Of a stretch of 64,000 bases of DNA, positions 27,949-38,586 are shown piece after piece. The notes under the pieces are model-generated. The model made no database searches. It saw nothing but the letters and a program-made list of their open reading frames with translations, and had not been told where the DNA came from. A program made the position numbers and the translations under genes. Where the stretch lies: contig JAQWSU010000034.1 in NCBI GenBank assembly GCA_029243025.1, positions 186,001-250,000 of the forward strand, written 5' to 3'. Position 1 is the first letter of the stretch; the number at the start of each line of letters is the position of its first letter. This DNA comes from Pirellulaceae bacterium. Lineage in GTDB: Bacteria; Planctomycetota; Planctomycetia; Pirellulales; Pirellulaceae.

Positions 27949-30900
27949 ATGACCCGAAGCCCGAAGAAGTCTCCAGACTCCCAACCGATCGCCGTTGTTG
28001 GCATGGCTCTGAAAGTGCCTGGTGCGAGCACACCGGCTGATTTATGGAAAAATTTAATCAATCGTCGCGATTGCTTAACCCGACCGACTCGATCTGAATT
28101 ACGACGTTCGGGCCTATCGCGCCACCAAATCGCCAACCCAGATTTTGTGCGTTCATTTCCCTGGTTGGATCATGTCGACCGTTTCGACGCATCTTTTTTT
28201 GACATGCCGAGTTTTGAGGCAGAACGAACCGATCCTACCCACCGACTTTTTTTGGAGTGCACCTGGGAAGCGCTCGAACGCGCCTGCATCGTACCGGGCG
28301 ACAATGGGGTTCGAACTTCCGTATTTGGAGGTGTTGAATCAGGTTATATTCGAACCATCGAACCCGACAGTGTAGAAGCGGAAGACGGCCAACTCACGGT
28401 TGACGATCCAAGCGTTTTGATTCCGATTCGACTTGGAAACGCTTTGGACTTTCCTTGTGTGCGAGTGTCACACAAACTCAATCTACAAGGACCATCCTTC
28501 ACCGTGATGGCAGCCTGTGCCACCTCTCTGATTGCCATTCATCTATCGGTAAAAGCATTGCGAAACGGTGAGTGTGACATCGCCATTGCGGGTGGCGCTT
28601 CGATCACTTCACCACAGGTTTGTGGCTACATGGGATCGATCGAGGGCATGCTGTCGCCAACGGGTGTTGTTCGCCCCTTCTCTGCTGATGCGGATGGTAC
28701 GGTATTTGGCTCGGGTGTGGGGACGATCGTCCTCCGCCCGCTCGAGGATGCATTGGCCGCAGGGAATCCGATTATCGCCGTAATTCGGGGTTCTGGCGTT
28801 AGCAATGATGGCTCTCCTCCCGGAAAAGAAAGCTTCATTGCACCAAGCCCGGCGGGACAGCGTTCCGCGGTGGAACGCGCACTTACTGACTCAGGTATCG
28901 ACGGCGGCAGCATTGGATATCTCGAAGCCCACGGCACTGCCACGCTGCTTGGAGACCCCGTGGAAATCAGTACGATATCCGATGTCTATCAAGGCACCAC
29001 GAGCCGATCGAATTCTTGTGCACTAGGTTCTGTCAAAGCAAACGTCGGTCATCTGCGGACCGCTGCTGGCGTAATTAGCACGATCAAAGCATGTATGGCA
29101 TTGCAGCATCGAGTGCTACCCCCATTGGCAAACTATCGTCAACCGAATCCCAAGATTGATCTCGCAGCAACACCTTTCTTCATTAACACAGAAGCGATGT
29201 CATGGAAGTCTCAGGAATCGCCGCGCCGCGCGGCCGTGTCATCGTTCGGTTTTGGAGGCACCAACGCGCATGTTATCTTAGAGGAATACCGGCAGGAACC
29301 ACAAAAGCCAACAGAACGCACCGACAAACTATTTCTGTTTTCGGCAAAAACACCAGCAACTCTACAGAGACGTGTTTCCGATACGGCATCTTTCCTGGCA
29401 CGGTCGCCTGAAACAAGTGGTGATGCGGTGGCACGTACACTGATCCATGGGCGCAAGAACATGGAACATCGTGTTTGCTACAATCTCGACAAATCCCTCG
29501 ATGATTTATCGACCTTCAACCAACACGAGCCGATTGCAAAAGCCGTCGCGAAAAACTCAGACCGCTCGGTCGTGTTTCTGTTCCCGGGCCAAGGATCACA
29601 ATATCCAGGCATGGGAGCGGAGCTCTACCATCAGCAAAGCGGTTATCGGGAGACAATTGATCAATGCGCTGAACTCTTGTTGCCAGAACTCGGATATGAC
29701 ATTCGGACCATCCTCCATCCGAATCTGACCGACGATGCGAATGGGTGCGCGGATAAGTTACAACAAACGGCGAACGCCCAACCGGCGCTGTTTGTCGTCG
29801 AATACGCTTTGGCGAGTCTGTTCATGCAATCCGGGGTTAAGCCCTCGGTTCTACTCGGTCATTCCATTGGCGAGATTGTCGCCGCCTGCATCGCGAATGT
29901 GTTCTCACTACCGGACGCGCTGAAACTGGTCGCTCATCGCGCGAAACTCATGCAAGCGTGCAAACCAGGAAGCATGTTAGCCGTGATGTCGCCTCCTGAG
30001 AAGATTGAATCCGAACTACCAGACGGTCTTGATATTGCTGCCCTGAACGCACCCGGAGTCAGCATCGTAGCTGGCCCAACTGAACTCACGTCCAGCTTTG
30101 CCGATCGCATTTCAGAAAAGGGGGTGGGAACCCGCGCACTCCATACGTCACACGCTTTTCACAGCTGGATGATGGACCCTGCACTGCCCGACTTCAGGGA
30201 ACTGCTGACAAGCATCGAGCTTCATGCACCTGAAATCCCGCTCATTTCGAATAGCAGCGGAAAGCCATTAAAAGACGAGGAAGCGCGAGACCCTTTGTAT
30301 TGGTCGGACCACGTGCGACACACCGTACTTTTTTCCGCGAGCGCGAACCATCTGCTGGCGCAGGGCGATGCCGTTTATCTCGAAGTCGGACCCGGGAGAA
30401 CCTTGACTGATCTAATTCGGCAACATGATGCGGACCAATGCCTTGTCACCTCGCTCGATAACCACCGCAAAGTCAAGACGCTCCCTACCGATTCCGTCAC
30501 CCGAGCGATCGCCAATCTCTGGTGCCACGGTGCATCGATTACCTGGCCCAAAGACAAACCCGCACCTCCCATGGTCGAACTTCCAACCTATTCATTCGAT
30601 CGTCGTCGACATTGGCTAAATCGCGGTGAATCCGAAACAAGTGAGTCTCAGCAGCCAGTCTATTATGAACGAAACACCTATCGCCTGGATGCCGAGGCTG
30701 CCGAACAAGAGACACTCAAACGGTCTTGGCTCATCCTCAAAGATGAATTTGGACTTGGCGACGCGGTTCGCCACCGGATCAAATCGAACAGCGATCACGT
30801 GCTTGAAGTATCGCCTGGTGCGGAGTTCGTCAAAGTCAACGAGAATTCCTATCAAGTACGGCCTGACTGCCGAGAAGACTTCGAGCAAATTCTCGCTGAC

Positions 30901-33900
30901 TTGCAGAGTCGCACTGACAACCCAAACATCGGTATCCTCCATCTTTGGTCCGTAACGGGGAAAGCGGGACCGCACAATTCGACCGATGCGTTTCAGACTT
31001 CGATCAAGACCGGCTTTCACACCCTAACAGCACTGTGTCAGGCCATTACTTCGAGGGGCGGATACAACCTTGTGAAGACCATTGTCGCCGCTGACGGATT
31101 ACGCCAACCGGACTCCGAATCAGTGCCGATTTACGCTGAAAAAGGAAACTTACAGGGACCTGTGATAAATGTCCCCTATGAGGGTTTGGGAATCGCCTTG
31201 CGTCTAGCAGATATTGGTGAATTCCAGAGTAATCAGATTCCTGGATGGCTGGTCGACGCAATCGAAAGAGAATGTCGAACCGTCCCTTACTCAGGTGTCA
31301 TCGCCTTACGGTCCCACGGTTCTTATCAGGAGGAATTGTACAAGATCGACGAACCTGCCACTGGCAATTTGCGTCTCCAAGTTAATTCCACCGTCCTAAT
31401 AACCGGCGGAACGGGCGCATTAGGGCTTGAGTTTGCCAAACATCTGTTCGATCACTACCGAGTCAACCTTGCGTTAACAGCTCGATGGACGCCGCCGCCA
31501 CGGAGTCAATGGAAACATCACGTGGCAATAGGTGACAAAATTGGCAAAGCGATCAAACAGATCATGGCATTGGAGTCCCGCGGGGCAAAGGTATCCATCG
31601 TTCCAACCGACGTAAGCGATCTTGAAAGTTTGGAAACTGCAATCCAAAACGTCGAGAACGAAATGGGCCCCATCAGCACTGTGATTCACTGCGCAGCGAG
31701 TAACATTCGTGAGATGTTAGTATCCACGGATAAGGCCACGGCCGAACGTATTTTCCGCGCAAAGGTCCACGGAGCCTTTAACCTAGAACAGGTTTTTTCT
31801 GAGCGAAATCTCGAAAACATGATTTTTCTGTCGTCCTATTCATCACTTCGAGCCACAAAAGGACAATCCGTCTACAGCAGCTCCAATGAAGTCCTGAACA
31901 TGCTGGCGTCGCCCAAAAACCAACAGGACGACGGAATAAACCGCTGCGCCATTGGCTTCGGCGCAGTCGAAGAAGTTGGTATGGCCGCCAATTTCGTGGA
32001 CGCGGATCAACAGGAAAGTCTCGCAAACGCCAAGACGGGTACCACCACCGGAGACTTGGACAAGTCCTTCGCCTTGGACCACCCATTGATTAAAACCGGA
32101 CAGTCTTACAATGACAATACTCGTGTTTACAGGGGACTCATAAAAGCGGAGGGGAGCTGGGTGCTTGAGCACTCCGTCAAGGGCACCGCCCTCCTTCCGG
32201 CGGTAGCGTTTATAGAATGTGTCCAGGCAGCCCTCATCGATCATGTTGGCGATTCAGCGGCTCGTGTTCTAACCGATATTGCCTTCTTACGCCCTCTGTT
32301 CGTGAAAGGATCTGATTCTCAGCTTGAGATTGAATTCAAATCTGTGAACGATGACCAAATTTTCGAAGTTCGTTCCAAATCGTTGGACGAAAAAGCTGAA
32401 TGGACCGTCCACGTGCAAGGCGTCATTTCGGATAGCTTGGCTTCACAAGACATTCCCGCACGGCTCTCCCCTCCCACTGACCTGCCACCCGTATCCCACA
32501 ATAGCCAAGATTCACCTTTCATCACTTACGGTGAACGTTGGGACTGGAAATGCCTACAAGGCTCGCGAAAAAATGAGGATTCCTGCTGGCGTAAGTTTCG
32601 ACTTCCCCAGAAATTCGCAGGGGATCTTGCGGACTTTCGTCTGCACCCCGCGATGTTGGATCGTGGGTTTTCCGATCCATTTGGGATTGATGGTCCGAAT
32701 TCCATCCCCTTCTCCGTTTCCTCGTTACGAATCTACAGAGATCTGCCGCAGGAATTCTTTGTCTTTACGAAACACATACCGACGGCGAACAGCGGTTCAA
32801 CCAATATGTGTTTTGTTGATGATCAGGGGAACGTATTACTTGAATTGGATGGATTCATCAGGCGCCCGGTTTCAGATGATTTCTCAGAACCAATCGCCAA
32901 GGAGAAGGATTCAACCTTTACCGCCGACGGCCTGCTGCCACCCAACCATCGAATTATTATCAGAGAACAAGGCGACTTGGATTCTTTTGATACCGAGCCG
33001 TTCGAACCTCGATTACCGAATCCGGGTGAGGTGCAGATTGATATCGTTGCCGCCGGACTAAATTTCCGAAATTTGCTGGAAACACTGAATATGGTATCGA
33101 TTAATCAGCCCACCAATTCCTCGGGGATGGGCATCGAATGTTCCGGCATTGTCACTGCCGTAGGTGCGGGGCAAACCGATTTGCAACCAGGTGATCCAGT
33201 GATTGCCATGGGATCCAATGCGTTCTCAACGTCCATGACAACCTCCGCAGAGTTTGTGGCGCCATTACCGAGCACAATCAGCCTCGAAGAAGGCGCGGGA
33301 ATTCCGATCGTCTTCCTGACTGCTGAATACGCTTTGAATCAGTTAGCCAAGCTAAAGGCCGGTGAGCGGATACTCATTCATGCAGCCGCGGGTGGTGTAG
33401 GACTTGCCGCCATTCAAATTGCGAAAAACATTGGTGCCGAGGTTTTCGCCACAGTCGGCAGCGCGGCAAAACGAAAGTTCCTTGAAAAACTCGACATCAC
33501 TCACATCATGAATTCACGCGACTTGGATTTTGTGGAAGAAATCGGTGACCTGACGGAGGGAGAAGGAATCGATGTCGTGTTGAATTCACTGGCCGCCGAA
33601 TTCATCCCGGCAAATTTTGAGGTATTACGTTACGGTGGACGGTTCATCGAAATTGGCAAACGCGATATTCAAGCAAACACCATGATCGGCCTACAGCCGT
33701 TCAGCAAAAACCTTTCCTATTTTGCTTTTGATCTAGGGCTCATGATGAAAGAACGTGACCCATTAATCCCCAGGATGCTCGATTCCCTAATGTGGCAACT
33801 TGAAAAAGGTCGACTATCTCCGCCTCCCACCACAGTGATCCCTGCCAAAGACATTTCAGAAGGTTTCCAGCGTATGGCGAGAGCCGAACATGTCGGCAAG

Positions 33901-34398
33901 AACGTGTTTAAGCTGCAAACGGCGTCAGATCTTTGGTTACGCAATCAACACCGTTTCTCTGAACGTTACACGAATTTAAGCACAATCGACGCATGCCTTC
34001 GAACACTCGACGTCGCCCTCAGAAAAAACCGACAAACGGATTGTATCCTCGCGTTGAACACCCCCCTAGATGAAAGGTCGGTCCGCATCGATAAAATTTC
34101 GGAATCGACTCGCGGTCGTCCGAGCCTTGAAATAGAATATGTGGCGCCAAGAAATCAAACGGAAGAACAACTGGTTAAGATCATCGAAAAGAGCTTGGAC
34201 ATCTCACCGGTTGGAATCGACGATGATTTTTTCGAATTAGGTGGAGATTCGATCACTGCCATTCAGACGCAGCACTCCATTAAAAATTCGTTGCAATACA
34301 ATGTTCCGATGACCGTACTTTTCGAATACCCTACCGTTGCGAAACTAGCAGAGCTAATCGGAACCCCACAGTGCGATGCCTCAACAAACAGACGATGA
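27949..34398 (+). CDS. Type I polyketide synthase, KS-AT-KR-DH-ER-ACP
   Basis: 2149 residues from ATG 27949 (the frame is open 37 codons further up, but KS domains start at this point). Domains: KS 12-445 with active Cys190 (AACATSL), EAHGTA and NVGHL His motifs; AT about 540-850 with GHSIGE (Ser639) and HAFH, the pattern typical of malonyl-CoA selection; KR with GGTGALG (1153) and SSYSS...VYSSSNE; DH with HSVKGTALLP (His1408) and HPAMLD (Asp1571); ER about 1660-1950 with HAAAGGVG (1811); ACP with GGDS (Ser2101). All catalytic residues I looked for are present, so one full reduction cycle per extension is possible and an iterative fatty-acid-like product is likely. KR lies before DH and ER, unlike the common DH-ER-KR order. 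The thioesterase-like gene overlaps the stop. No phosphopantetheinyl transferase gene is nearby. Confidence 0.92.
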   Translation: MTRSPKKSPDSQPIAVVGMALKVPGASTPADLWKNLINRRDCLTRPTRSELRRSGLSRHQIANPDFVRSFPWLDHVDRFDASFFDMPSFEAERTDPTHRLFLECTWEALERACIVPGDNGVRTSVFGGVESGYIRTIEPDSVEAEDGQLTVDDPSVLIPIRLGNALDFPCVRVSHKLNLQGPSFTVMAACATSLIAIHLSVKALRNGECDIAIAGGASITSPQVCGYMGSIEGMLSPTGVVRPFSADADGTVFGSGVGTIVLRPLEDALAAGNPIIAVIRGSGVSNDGSPPGKESFIAPSPAGQRSAVERALTDSGIDGGSIGYLEAHGTATLLGDPVEISTISDVYQGTTSRSNSCALGSVKANVGHLRTAAGVISTIKACMALQHRVLPPLANYRQPNPKIDLAATPFFINTEAMSWKSQESPRRAAVSSFGFGGTNAHVILEEYRQEPQKPTERTDKLFLFSAKTPATLQRRVSDTASFLARSPETSGDAVARTLIHGRKNMEHRVCYNLDKSLDDLSTFNQHEPIAKAVAKNSDRSVVFLFPGQGSQYPGMGAELYHQQSGYRETIDQCAELLLPELGYDIRTILHPNLTDDANGCADKLQQTANAQPALFVVEYALASLFMQSGVKPSVLLGHSIGEIVAACIANVFSLPDALKLVAHRAKLMQACKPGSMLAVMSPPEKIESELPDGLDIAALNAPGVSIVAGPTELTSSFADRISEKGVGTRALHTSHAFHSWMMDPALPDFRELLTSIELHAPEIPLISNSSGKPLKDEEARDPLYWSDHVRHTVLFSASANHLLAQGDAVYLEVGPGRTLTDLIRQHDADQCLVTSLDNHRKVKTLPTDSVTRAIANLWCHGASITWPKDKPAPPMVELPTYSFDRRRHWLNRGESETSESQQPVYYERNTYRLDAEAAEQETLKRSWLILKDEFGLGDAVRHRIKSNSDHVLEVSPGAEFVKVNENSYQVRPDCREDFEQILADLQSRTDNPNIGILHLWSVTGKAGPHNSTDAFQTSIKTGFHTLTALCQAITSRGGYNLVKTIVAADGLRQPDSESVPIYAEKGNLQGPVINVPYEGLGIALRLADIGEFQSNQIPGWLVDAIERECRTVPYSGVIALRSHGSYQEELYKIDEPATGNLRLQVNSTVLITGGTGALGLEFAKHLFDHYRVNLALTARWTPPPRSQWKHHVAIGDKIGKAIKQIMALESRGAKVSIVPTDVSDLESLETAIQNVENEMGPISTVIHCAASNIREMLVSTDKATAERIFRAKVHGAFNLEQVFSERNLENMIFLSSYSSLRATKGQSVYSSSNEVLNMLASPKNQQDDGINRCAIGFGAVEEVGMAANFVDADQQESLANAKTGTTTGDLDKSFALDHPLIKTGQSYNDNTRVYRGLIKAEGSWVLEHSVKGTALLPAVAFIECVQAALIDHVGDSAARVLTDIAFLRPLFVKGSDSQLEIEFKSVNDDQIFEVRSKSLDEKAEWTVHVQGVISDSLASQDIPARLSPPTDLPPVSHNSQDSPFITYGERWDWKCLQGSRKNEDSCWRKFRLPQKFAGDLADFRLHPAMLDRGFSDPFGIDGPNSIPFSVSSLRIYRDLPQEFFVFTKHIPTANSGSTNMCFVDDQGNVLLELDGFIRRPVSDDFSEPIAKEKDSTFTADGLLPPNHRIIIREQGDLDSFDTEPFEPRLPNPGEVQIDIVAAGLNFRNLLETLNMVSINQPTNSSGMGIECSGIVTAVGAGQTDLQPGDPVIAMGSNAFSTSMTTSAEFVAPLPSTISLEEGAGIPIVFLTAEYALNQLAKLKAGERILIHAAAGGVGLAAIQIAKNIGAEVFATVGSAAKRKFLEKLDITHIMNSRDLDFVEEIGDLTEGEGIDVVLNSLAAEFIPANFEVLRYGGRFIEIGKRDIQANTMIGLQPFSKNLSYFAFDLGLMMKERDPLIPRMLDSLMWQLEKGRLSPPPTTVIPAKDISEGFQRMARAEHVGKNVFKLQTASDLWLRNQHRFSERYTNLSTIDACLRTLDVALRKNRQTDCILALNTPLDERSVRIDKISESTRGRPSLEIEYVAPRNQTEEQLVKIIEKSLDISPVGIDDDFFELGGDSITAIQTQHSIKNSLQYNVPMTVLFEYPTVAKLAELIGTPQCDASTNRR

Positions 34399-35117
34399 AG
34401 GAAGGGAAAATCCCCTTCGTATTCATCCCCTCAGCAGCAAAAACCCCCCTTTCATTGGTAACTTTTGCGAGAAATCTGGATCCAACGAGGGGCTTTTATT
34501 CTTTTGAGTATCGTGGCCTGGACGGCATAGAAAGCCCCGATAGGTCACTCGAAGAAACAGCCGCCGGCTTTGCAGAACAAATCACTGCAATGGCCCCCCA
34601 AACGAGCATCTGCCTGGGTGGGCAATGCTTCGGTGGTACCGTCGCTTTCGAAATGGCTAAGCAATTGAGCGATCGCGGATTCACCGTCGACAGGTTGATC
34701 CTGCTGGACACTATACCGCCGCTCCTTGCATCGAACATCGAATCGACGATCGACATCGACGAAGAGCAAAATATCAGGCATTTGACGCAACAAGCCGTAA
34801 CTGCCATCTGCGATCAAGCGCGGGCCCATTTTGCGCACTTTCCTGATGAAATCAGACAGCCCTTCGAGCGCACCCTTTCTCGCCAATTAGATTTTGGAAA
34901 CAGCTACCGAGGCACCCCCACCGAGACCGACATCTATCTGCTAATCACCCAACAGTATGACGAAGCTATTTTCCAGAACTGGCAATCGCTGGCAAGAAAC
35001 AACCTGGAAAAGATAAGATTACCTGCCGACGCATCTTCAGTTTTGGATAGCGACCAGGTTGCAACCGTTGCCAATGTGGTATCGAAAATCCTAGAAATCA
35101 ATGCCGAATCGTCCTAA
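34395..35117 (+). CDS. Thioesterase-like alpha/beta-hydrolase with Cys in the nucleophile elbow
   Basis: 240 residues; ATG 34395 overlaps the PKS stop (ATGA), so it is translationally coupled and presumably works on the PKS product. It matches the PKS/NRPS thioesterase family (FVFIPSAAKTPLSL start; YSFEYRGLDG; nucleophile elbow LGGQCFGG; LILLDTIPP with the acid). The elbow nucleophile is Cys78 instead of Ser, as also seen in some cyanobacterial and other thioesterases. At the C-terminus, where a GDH-type catalytic His is normal, I read LPADASSVLDSDQ with no His. Hydrolase activity is therefore uncertain; it could be a product-binding or altered-specificity domain. Confidence 0.78.
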   Translation: MKEGKIPFVFIPSAAKTPLSLVTFARNLDPTRGFYSFEYRGLDGIESPDRSLEETAAGFAEQITAMAPQTSICLGGQCFGGTVAFEMAKQLSDRGFTVDRLILLDTIPPLLASNIESTIDIDEEQNIRHLTQQAVTAICDQARAHFAHFPDEIRQPFERTLSRQLDFGNSYRGTPTETDIYLLITQQYDEAIFQNWQSLARNNLEKIRLPADASSVLDSDQVATVANVVSKILEINAESS

Positions 35118-35144
35118 TCCCTTGAGTGCGTTAAGACTCAAGTC

Positions 35145-36371
35145 TCATTTGTTAGTTTCGCCAAAACTGACTTCCATCAGAACCGGTCGATGATCGGAGG
35201 CAAGCGATTCCTTCACGACGTCAACCTCGTTTACGACGAAGGCATTTTCAGGTCGAAACATGAGAAAATCAATTTCGACACGAGGTCGATCGGAAGGGAA
35301 CGTGAAATGATCCTCTCCCTTATCAGGAATATTCCAGTCCGCAAAAAGTTTCAGCACAGCAGATTTCGGCCGTGAATTAAAATCGCCTGCAATAACGCTC
35401 GGCAATTTTTCATTCTGGAGATATTTCAGTAACGCCTGAGCTTGTGCCAACCTTTCCCTTTCGTCCCGATAGAAATGCACGTTCGCGAGGCGAAAAGATT
35501 TTTGAGCAGCCACGGTAACGATCAGAGAGGCCCTTGGTTCAGCTCCATCAGGCAGACGAAGCCTTTTGATGTCCCGAAGCGGATAACGAGAAATGATCGC
35601 CATCCCGTATTCCCCTCCCTGGTAATCGAAAAAGCTCCCAAACGCATGATAAGGAAGACCCGTCAGTTCTGCTAAACGTTTTGCCTCATTGAGCTGGCCA
35701 CTTCTTTCCACCTTTTTATCAACCTCCTGCAAGGCCACCACATCCGCTCGAACGCGACGAATCACGTCTGCGGTTCGCTGCAAGTCAACTCGACCGTCGT
35801 TACCTCGCCCATGTTTGATGTTATAAGCGAGCAGCCGAATCATCGTTGATGTCGCAGGAAGTTTTTTCGGCCTCTGATTCACCTCTTGAGGGAACGTACT
35901 TGACAGTCCCGTCTTCTCTTGCCAGGCGAGGTGGGTCGTCGGAATTTGCCCTCGGTAAAAACCACTTAGCGTTTTAGGCCCTCGCATACCCAATGCACGT
36001 GATCCACCAAGCATCCTAACGGCCGGGTTCTGGGGGGACGTCGAGAAGGATCCGACGCAGGGCTGATGATTCCCATTCATGCCGCATTTCAATCGATGAT
36101 CAGAATCTATTCCGCCGAACTCGCTCGGCCCCGCGGTCTGTTGGGACACCTTCGGCAACGCAATCCGTGATGCGAGGATCGCTTCCGAGCTCTCTGGGGA
36201 TAATGACTTCCACTGGATTTCCCTGCAGATCCGTGGCACCTTTGCTTGGTGCTTCGACGTCCATCGATTCGTATCCTCAGCACCGTCGCTGGTCGTCACT
36301 GCGACCAACAAACATGTCAACCAGCAGCTCCACAACACCCATTGTTTTTTCCTCAAGATTGTTGTTAGCAT
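35145..36371 (-). CDS. Secreted endonuclease/exonuclease/phosphatase family protein
   Basis: ATG 36371 opens a basic-hydrophobic leader (LRKKQWVLWSCWLTCLLVAVTTSDG); the frame is open 20 codons upstream. 408 residues. The EEP fold occupies about residues 175-405: LLAYNIKHG (start), ALQEVDKKVERSG (catalytic Glu), a central YGMAIISRYPL, AGDFNSRP (Asp/Asn) and SDHRPVLMEV (terminal Asp-His). Catalytic residues are all present. Residues 35-170 are poorly conserved and not recognised. Substrate could be nucleic acid, a phospholipid head group or an inositol phosphate; not decidable from sequence. Confidence 0.8.
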   Translation of the reverse strand: MLTTILRKKQWVLWSCWLTCLLVAVTTSDGAEDTNRWTSKHQAKVPRICREIQWKSLSPESSEAILASRIALPKVSQQTAGPSEFGGIDSDHRLKCGMNGNHQPCVGSFSTSPQNPAVRMLGGSRALGMRGPKTLSGFYRGQIPTTHLAWQEKTGLSSTFPQEVNQRPKKLPATSTMIRLLAYNIKHGRGNDGRVDLQRTADVIRRVRADVVALQEVDKKVERSGQLNEAKRLAELTGLPYHAFGSFFDYQGGEYGMAIISRYPLRDIKRLRLPDGAEPRASLIVTVAAQKSFRLANVHFYRDERERLAQAQALLKYLQNEKLPSVIAGDFNSRPKSAVLKLFADWNIPDKGEDHFTFPSDRPRVEIDFLMFRPENAFVVNEVDVVKESLASDHRPVLMEVSFGETNK

Positions 36372-36509
36372 GTTGCTATTTTGACCGCTCCTATCTAATC
36401 GCGTTTGAAATTCACCAATAGGCCAATCCAAGCCTTTCTTTAATTTCCCGTTCTGTGTAAGCGATCCTCACGAAGCGCAAAGTTTGGGTGAGCCACCGTT
36501 GCCCGAAGC

Positions 36510-37635
36510 TTAGCAAAGCATTGACACTTCAATAAGTTCAACCACACCGCGACGACAGAAGATATCTCGGCTAGTAGCGGCGTCCAAACAGAGTTCGTCG
36601 CTCCGCACGTTGTTGCCATCATGATACCGAACACAAATCGCCATACGATTCGCTCGCCCGATCACGATGGGAACCTTGCAGAAGGTAAATCCAAAACTAC
36701 CAGCAGCCAGCGTCATTCCCGCAAATTCCGCCGACTCTTCTAAAAATTCCGTGTCGGCGAGCAGGAAGGGATCAAATTTCAAGCAACCCTCTTCGATCCG
36801 TACTCCCAACTCTCGCAGTCGCACGATAAAGTCCTCTTTGACCTGTCCGGTCAAACCAGGTTGTTGAGCCCCGAGCATCGATGGAGTATGTGAATACGGA
36901 TCAGTTGGAAAAGCTCCTTGTTCAATCACCGATTTCTTTGCGCCAACCCCTGCCTGAATTTCACCATATCGTTCGAGCAGACGTGCCACCACTTCGGGGG
37001 TTTCATTCTGCGATCGCGCCTCAATGAGAATTTCCTGGACGGCAAGCAACAGCTTGGACACCATGTGCCAATAGATACAGCCCAGCCCTTCATACTTAAA
37101 AAACGTTCCCGATCGGCCCGTAAACGATTGGTGGTCAAATACCGCTTCATAAGCTGCAAGTAATCGATCGCGTTCTAATGAATCGCATTCTTCGACCCCA
37201 TCCATTGCCGCGCACAAATCAGCACTGTTGCGAAATTCCGGATGGAAACGCACCTGTCCCGCAGCATCACGGGACACGAGACGTTTGTCTTTCATCTCCA
37301 ACATTTTTTTCAGTAACAGCGATTCGTCGACGAAGCGCTCCGGCAAAACATTTTTCTCCATAAAGCCCGTCAAAATTCGGTCCGGATAGAGTAAATACCT
37401 GTGCTGGTCCGGCCGATAAAGCGAACTTGCCCGCAAAGATTCCAACAGATCGATGCTCTCTCGAGCATCAAGGCAACCCGAAGACAGAACGGCGACCTGT
37501 CCCTCAAGCATCTCGGCCAGCTGTCGGATTGAGATGCCACCGTCGGGATCTACCTGCATCAGGTAGTACGCGTAATAAAGCCCGTCGGCACGGCGATTCG
37601 CAACGACGGTTCGCTCTAGATATTGCTTTGCCAAG
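36510..37635 (-). pseudogene. GH94/GH149-like phosphorylase, C-terminal segment (frameshifted)
   Basis: Last third (about 375 residues) of the broken 1145-codon gene that starts at 39945. It is in a different frame from the upstream part: the upstream frame ends TRS-stop at 37636-37638, while this one resumes as VLDLAKQYLERTVVANRRADGL. The frames overlap around 37636-37679, consistent with a small indel there. The segment itself is free of stops. Confidence 0.7.
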
Positions 37636-38586
37636 TCAAGAACGCGTGATACTTTCAACCGACAGGGAAACCTTCTCACCCGACAGACCGTCGTCGTAGA
37701 TTAATTCTCGATAACAACTCCCGGCAGCCCCAATCTCATTAACAAATTGTCGCCGTTCCCGAGAGTCAAACCCCCCGGCCATCTTCTGGTGATGCTCCAT
37801 CAATACGGCCTCGGTGGAGCGAAGAAGCATGCAAATTTCAGCAGAAACTTCGTATTGGGTAACCTGGCACTGAGCGAACAGCCTTCCACAGAAATCTAGA
37901 TAACGCCGCAGATAATAGAGCGTCACCATGGAAACACCGTAGCCAACCAATGCGTTGTTCGCGTCGTTCCATTCCGGGCGTTGAGTATTCATCCAGATAC
38001 CAGCATCCGGAATGAAATTCGCCATTTTCGCCAAAACGGGTACTAATAGTTTTTCGGCCAGATTCACACGAATCGGGTGGCTATCGTCATGATGCAAGAG
38101 CTTGCCATCCGAACCGATTTGTTGAGTACGTTTCATCAACAAATCGTGGGCCACATGATCAAATTCAATGCTGTCTCGTGGATTCTTGAACAAGTCATCG
38201 AGCGACTTAATCTGATAGGGCACGTGTGCATAGACGAAGATATCGTCGTCCAAATATTCTCCGAGGCGACCCGGATGATACGCCTCCGAATGCTCAATCA
38301 ACTTGAGCAAATAGACAATTTGATGATCCCCCCAATAACCAATGTTTGACCAAGGGTCACTCGGATCGTGCACCTCCCAATCAATGCCGTCACGAGTGAT
38401 TCGGTAGGGGTTGTATCCATCAACCGTCGACGCATTCACAAACTTAAAAACAACACTCTCTAAGAATTCCGGATAGGAAAGGCCCAACGCCTCCCAGTTC
38501 TGAAAAATATCGCGCCAATTCCCTTGATAATTCAAAATCCTCGAACAATCTGGCCGTTGCGTATCGATCGAAAACTGATTCCAGGG
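37636..38586 (-). pseudogene. GH94/GH149-like phosphorylase, central segment
   Basis: Carries the most recognisable part of the protein: NYQGNWRDIFQNWEALG, NASTVDGYNPYRITRDGIDW and NIGYWGDHQIVYLLKLIE, which I associate with the (alpha/alpha)6 barrel of cellobiose-phosphorylase-like enzymes of about 1100 residues. It is in frame with the two upstream segments but separated from them by a TGA at 38587-38589 (GDPS-stop-PWNQF, probably an old CGA Arg codon). Confidence 0.7.
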
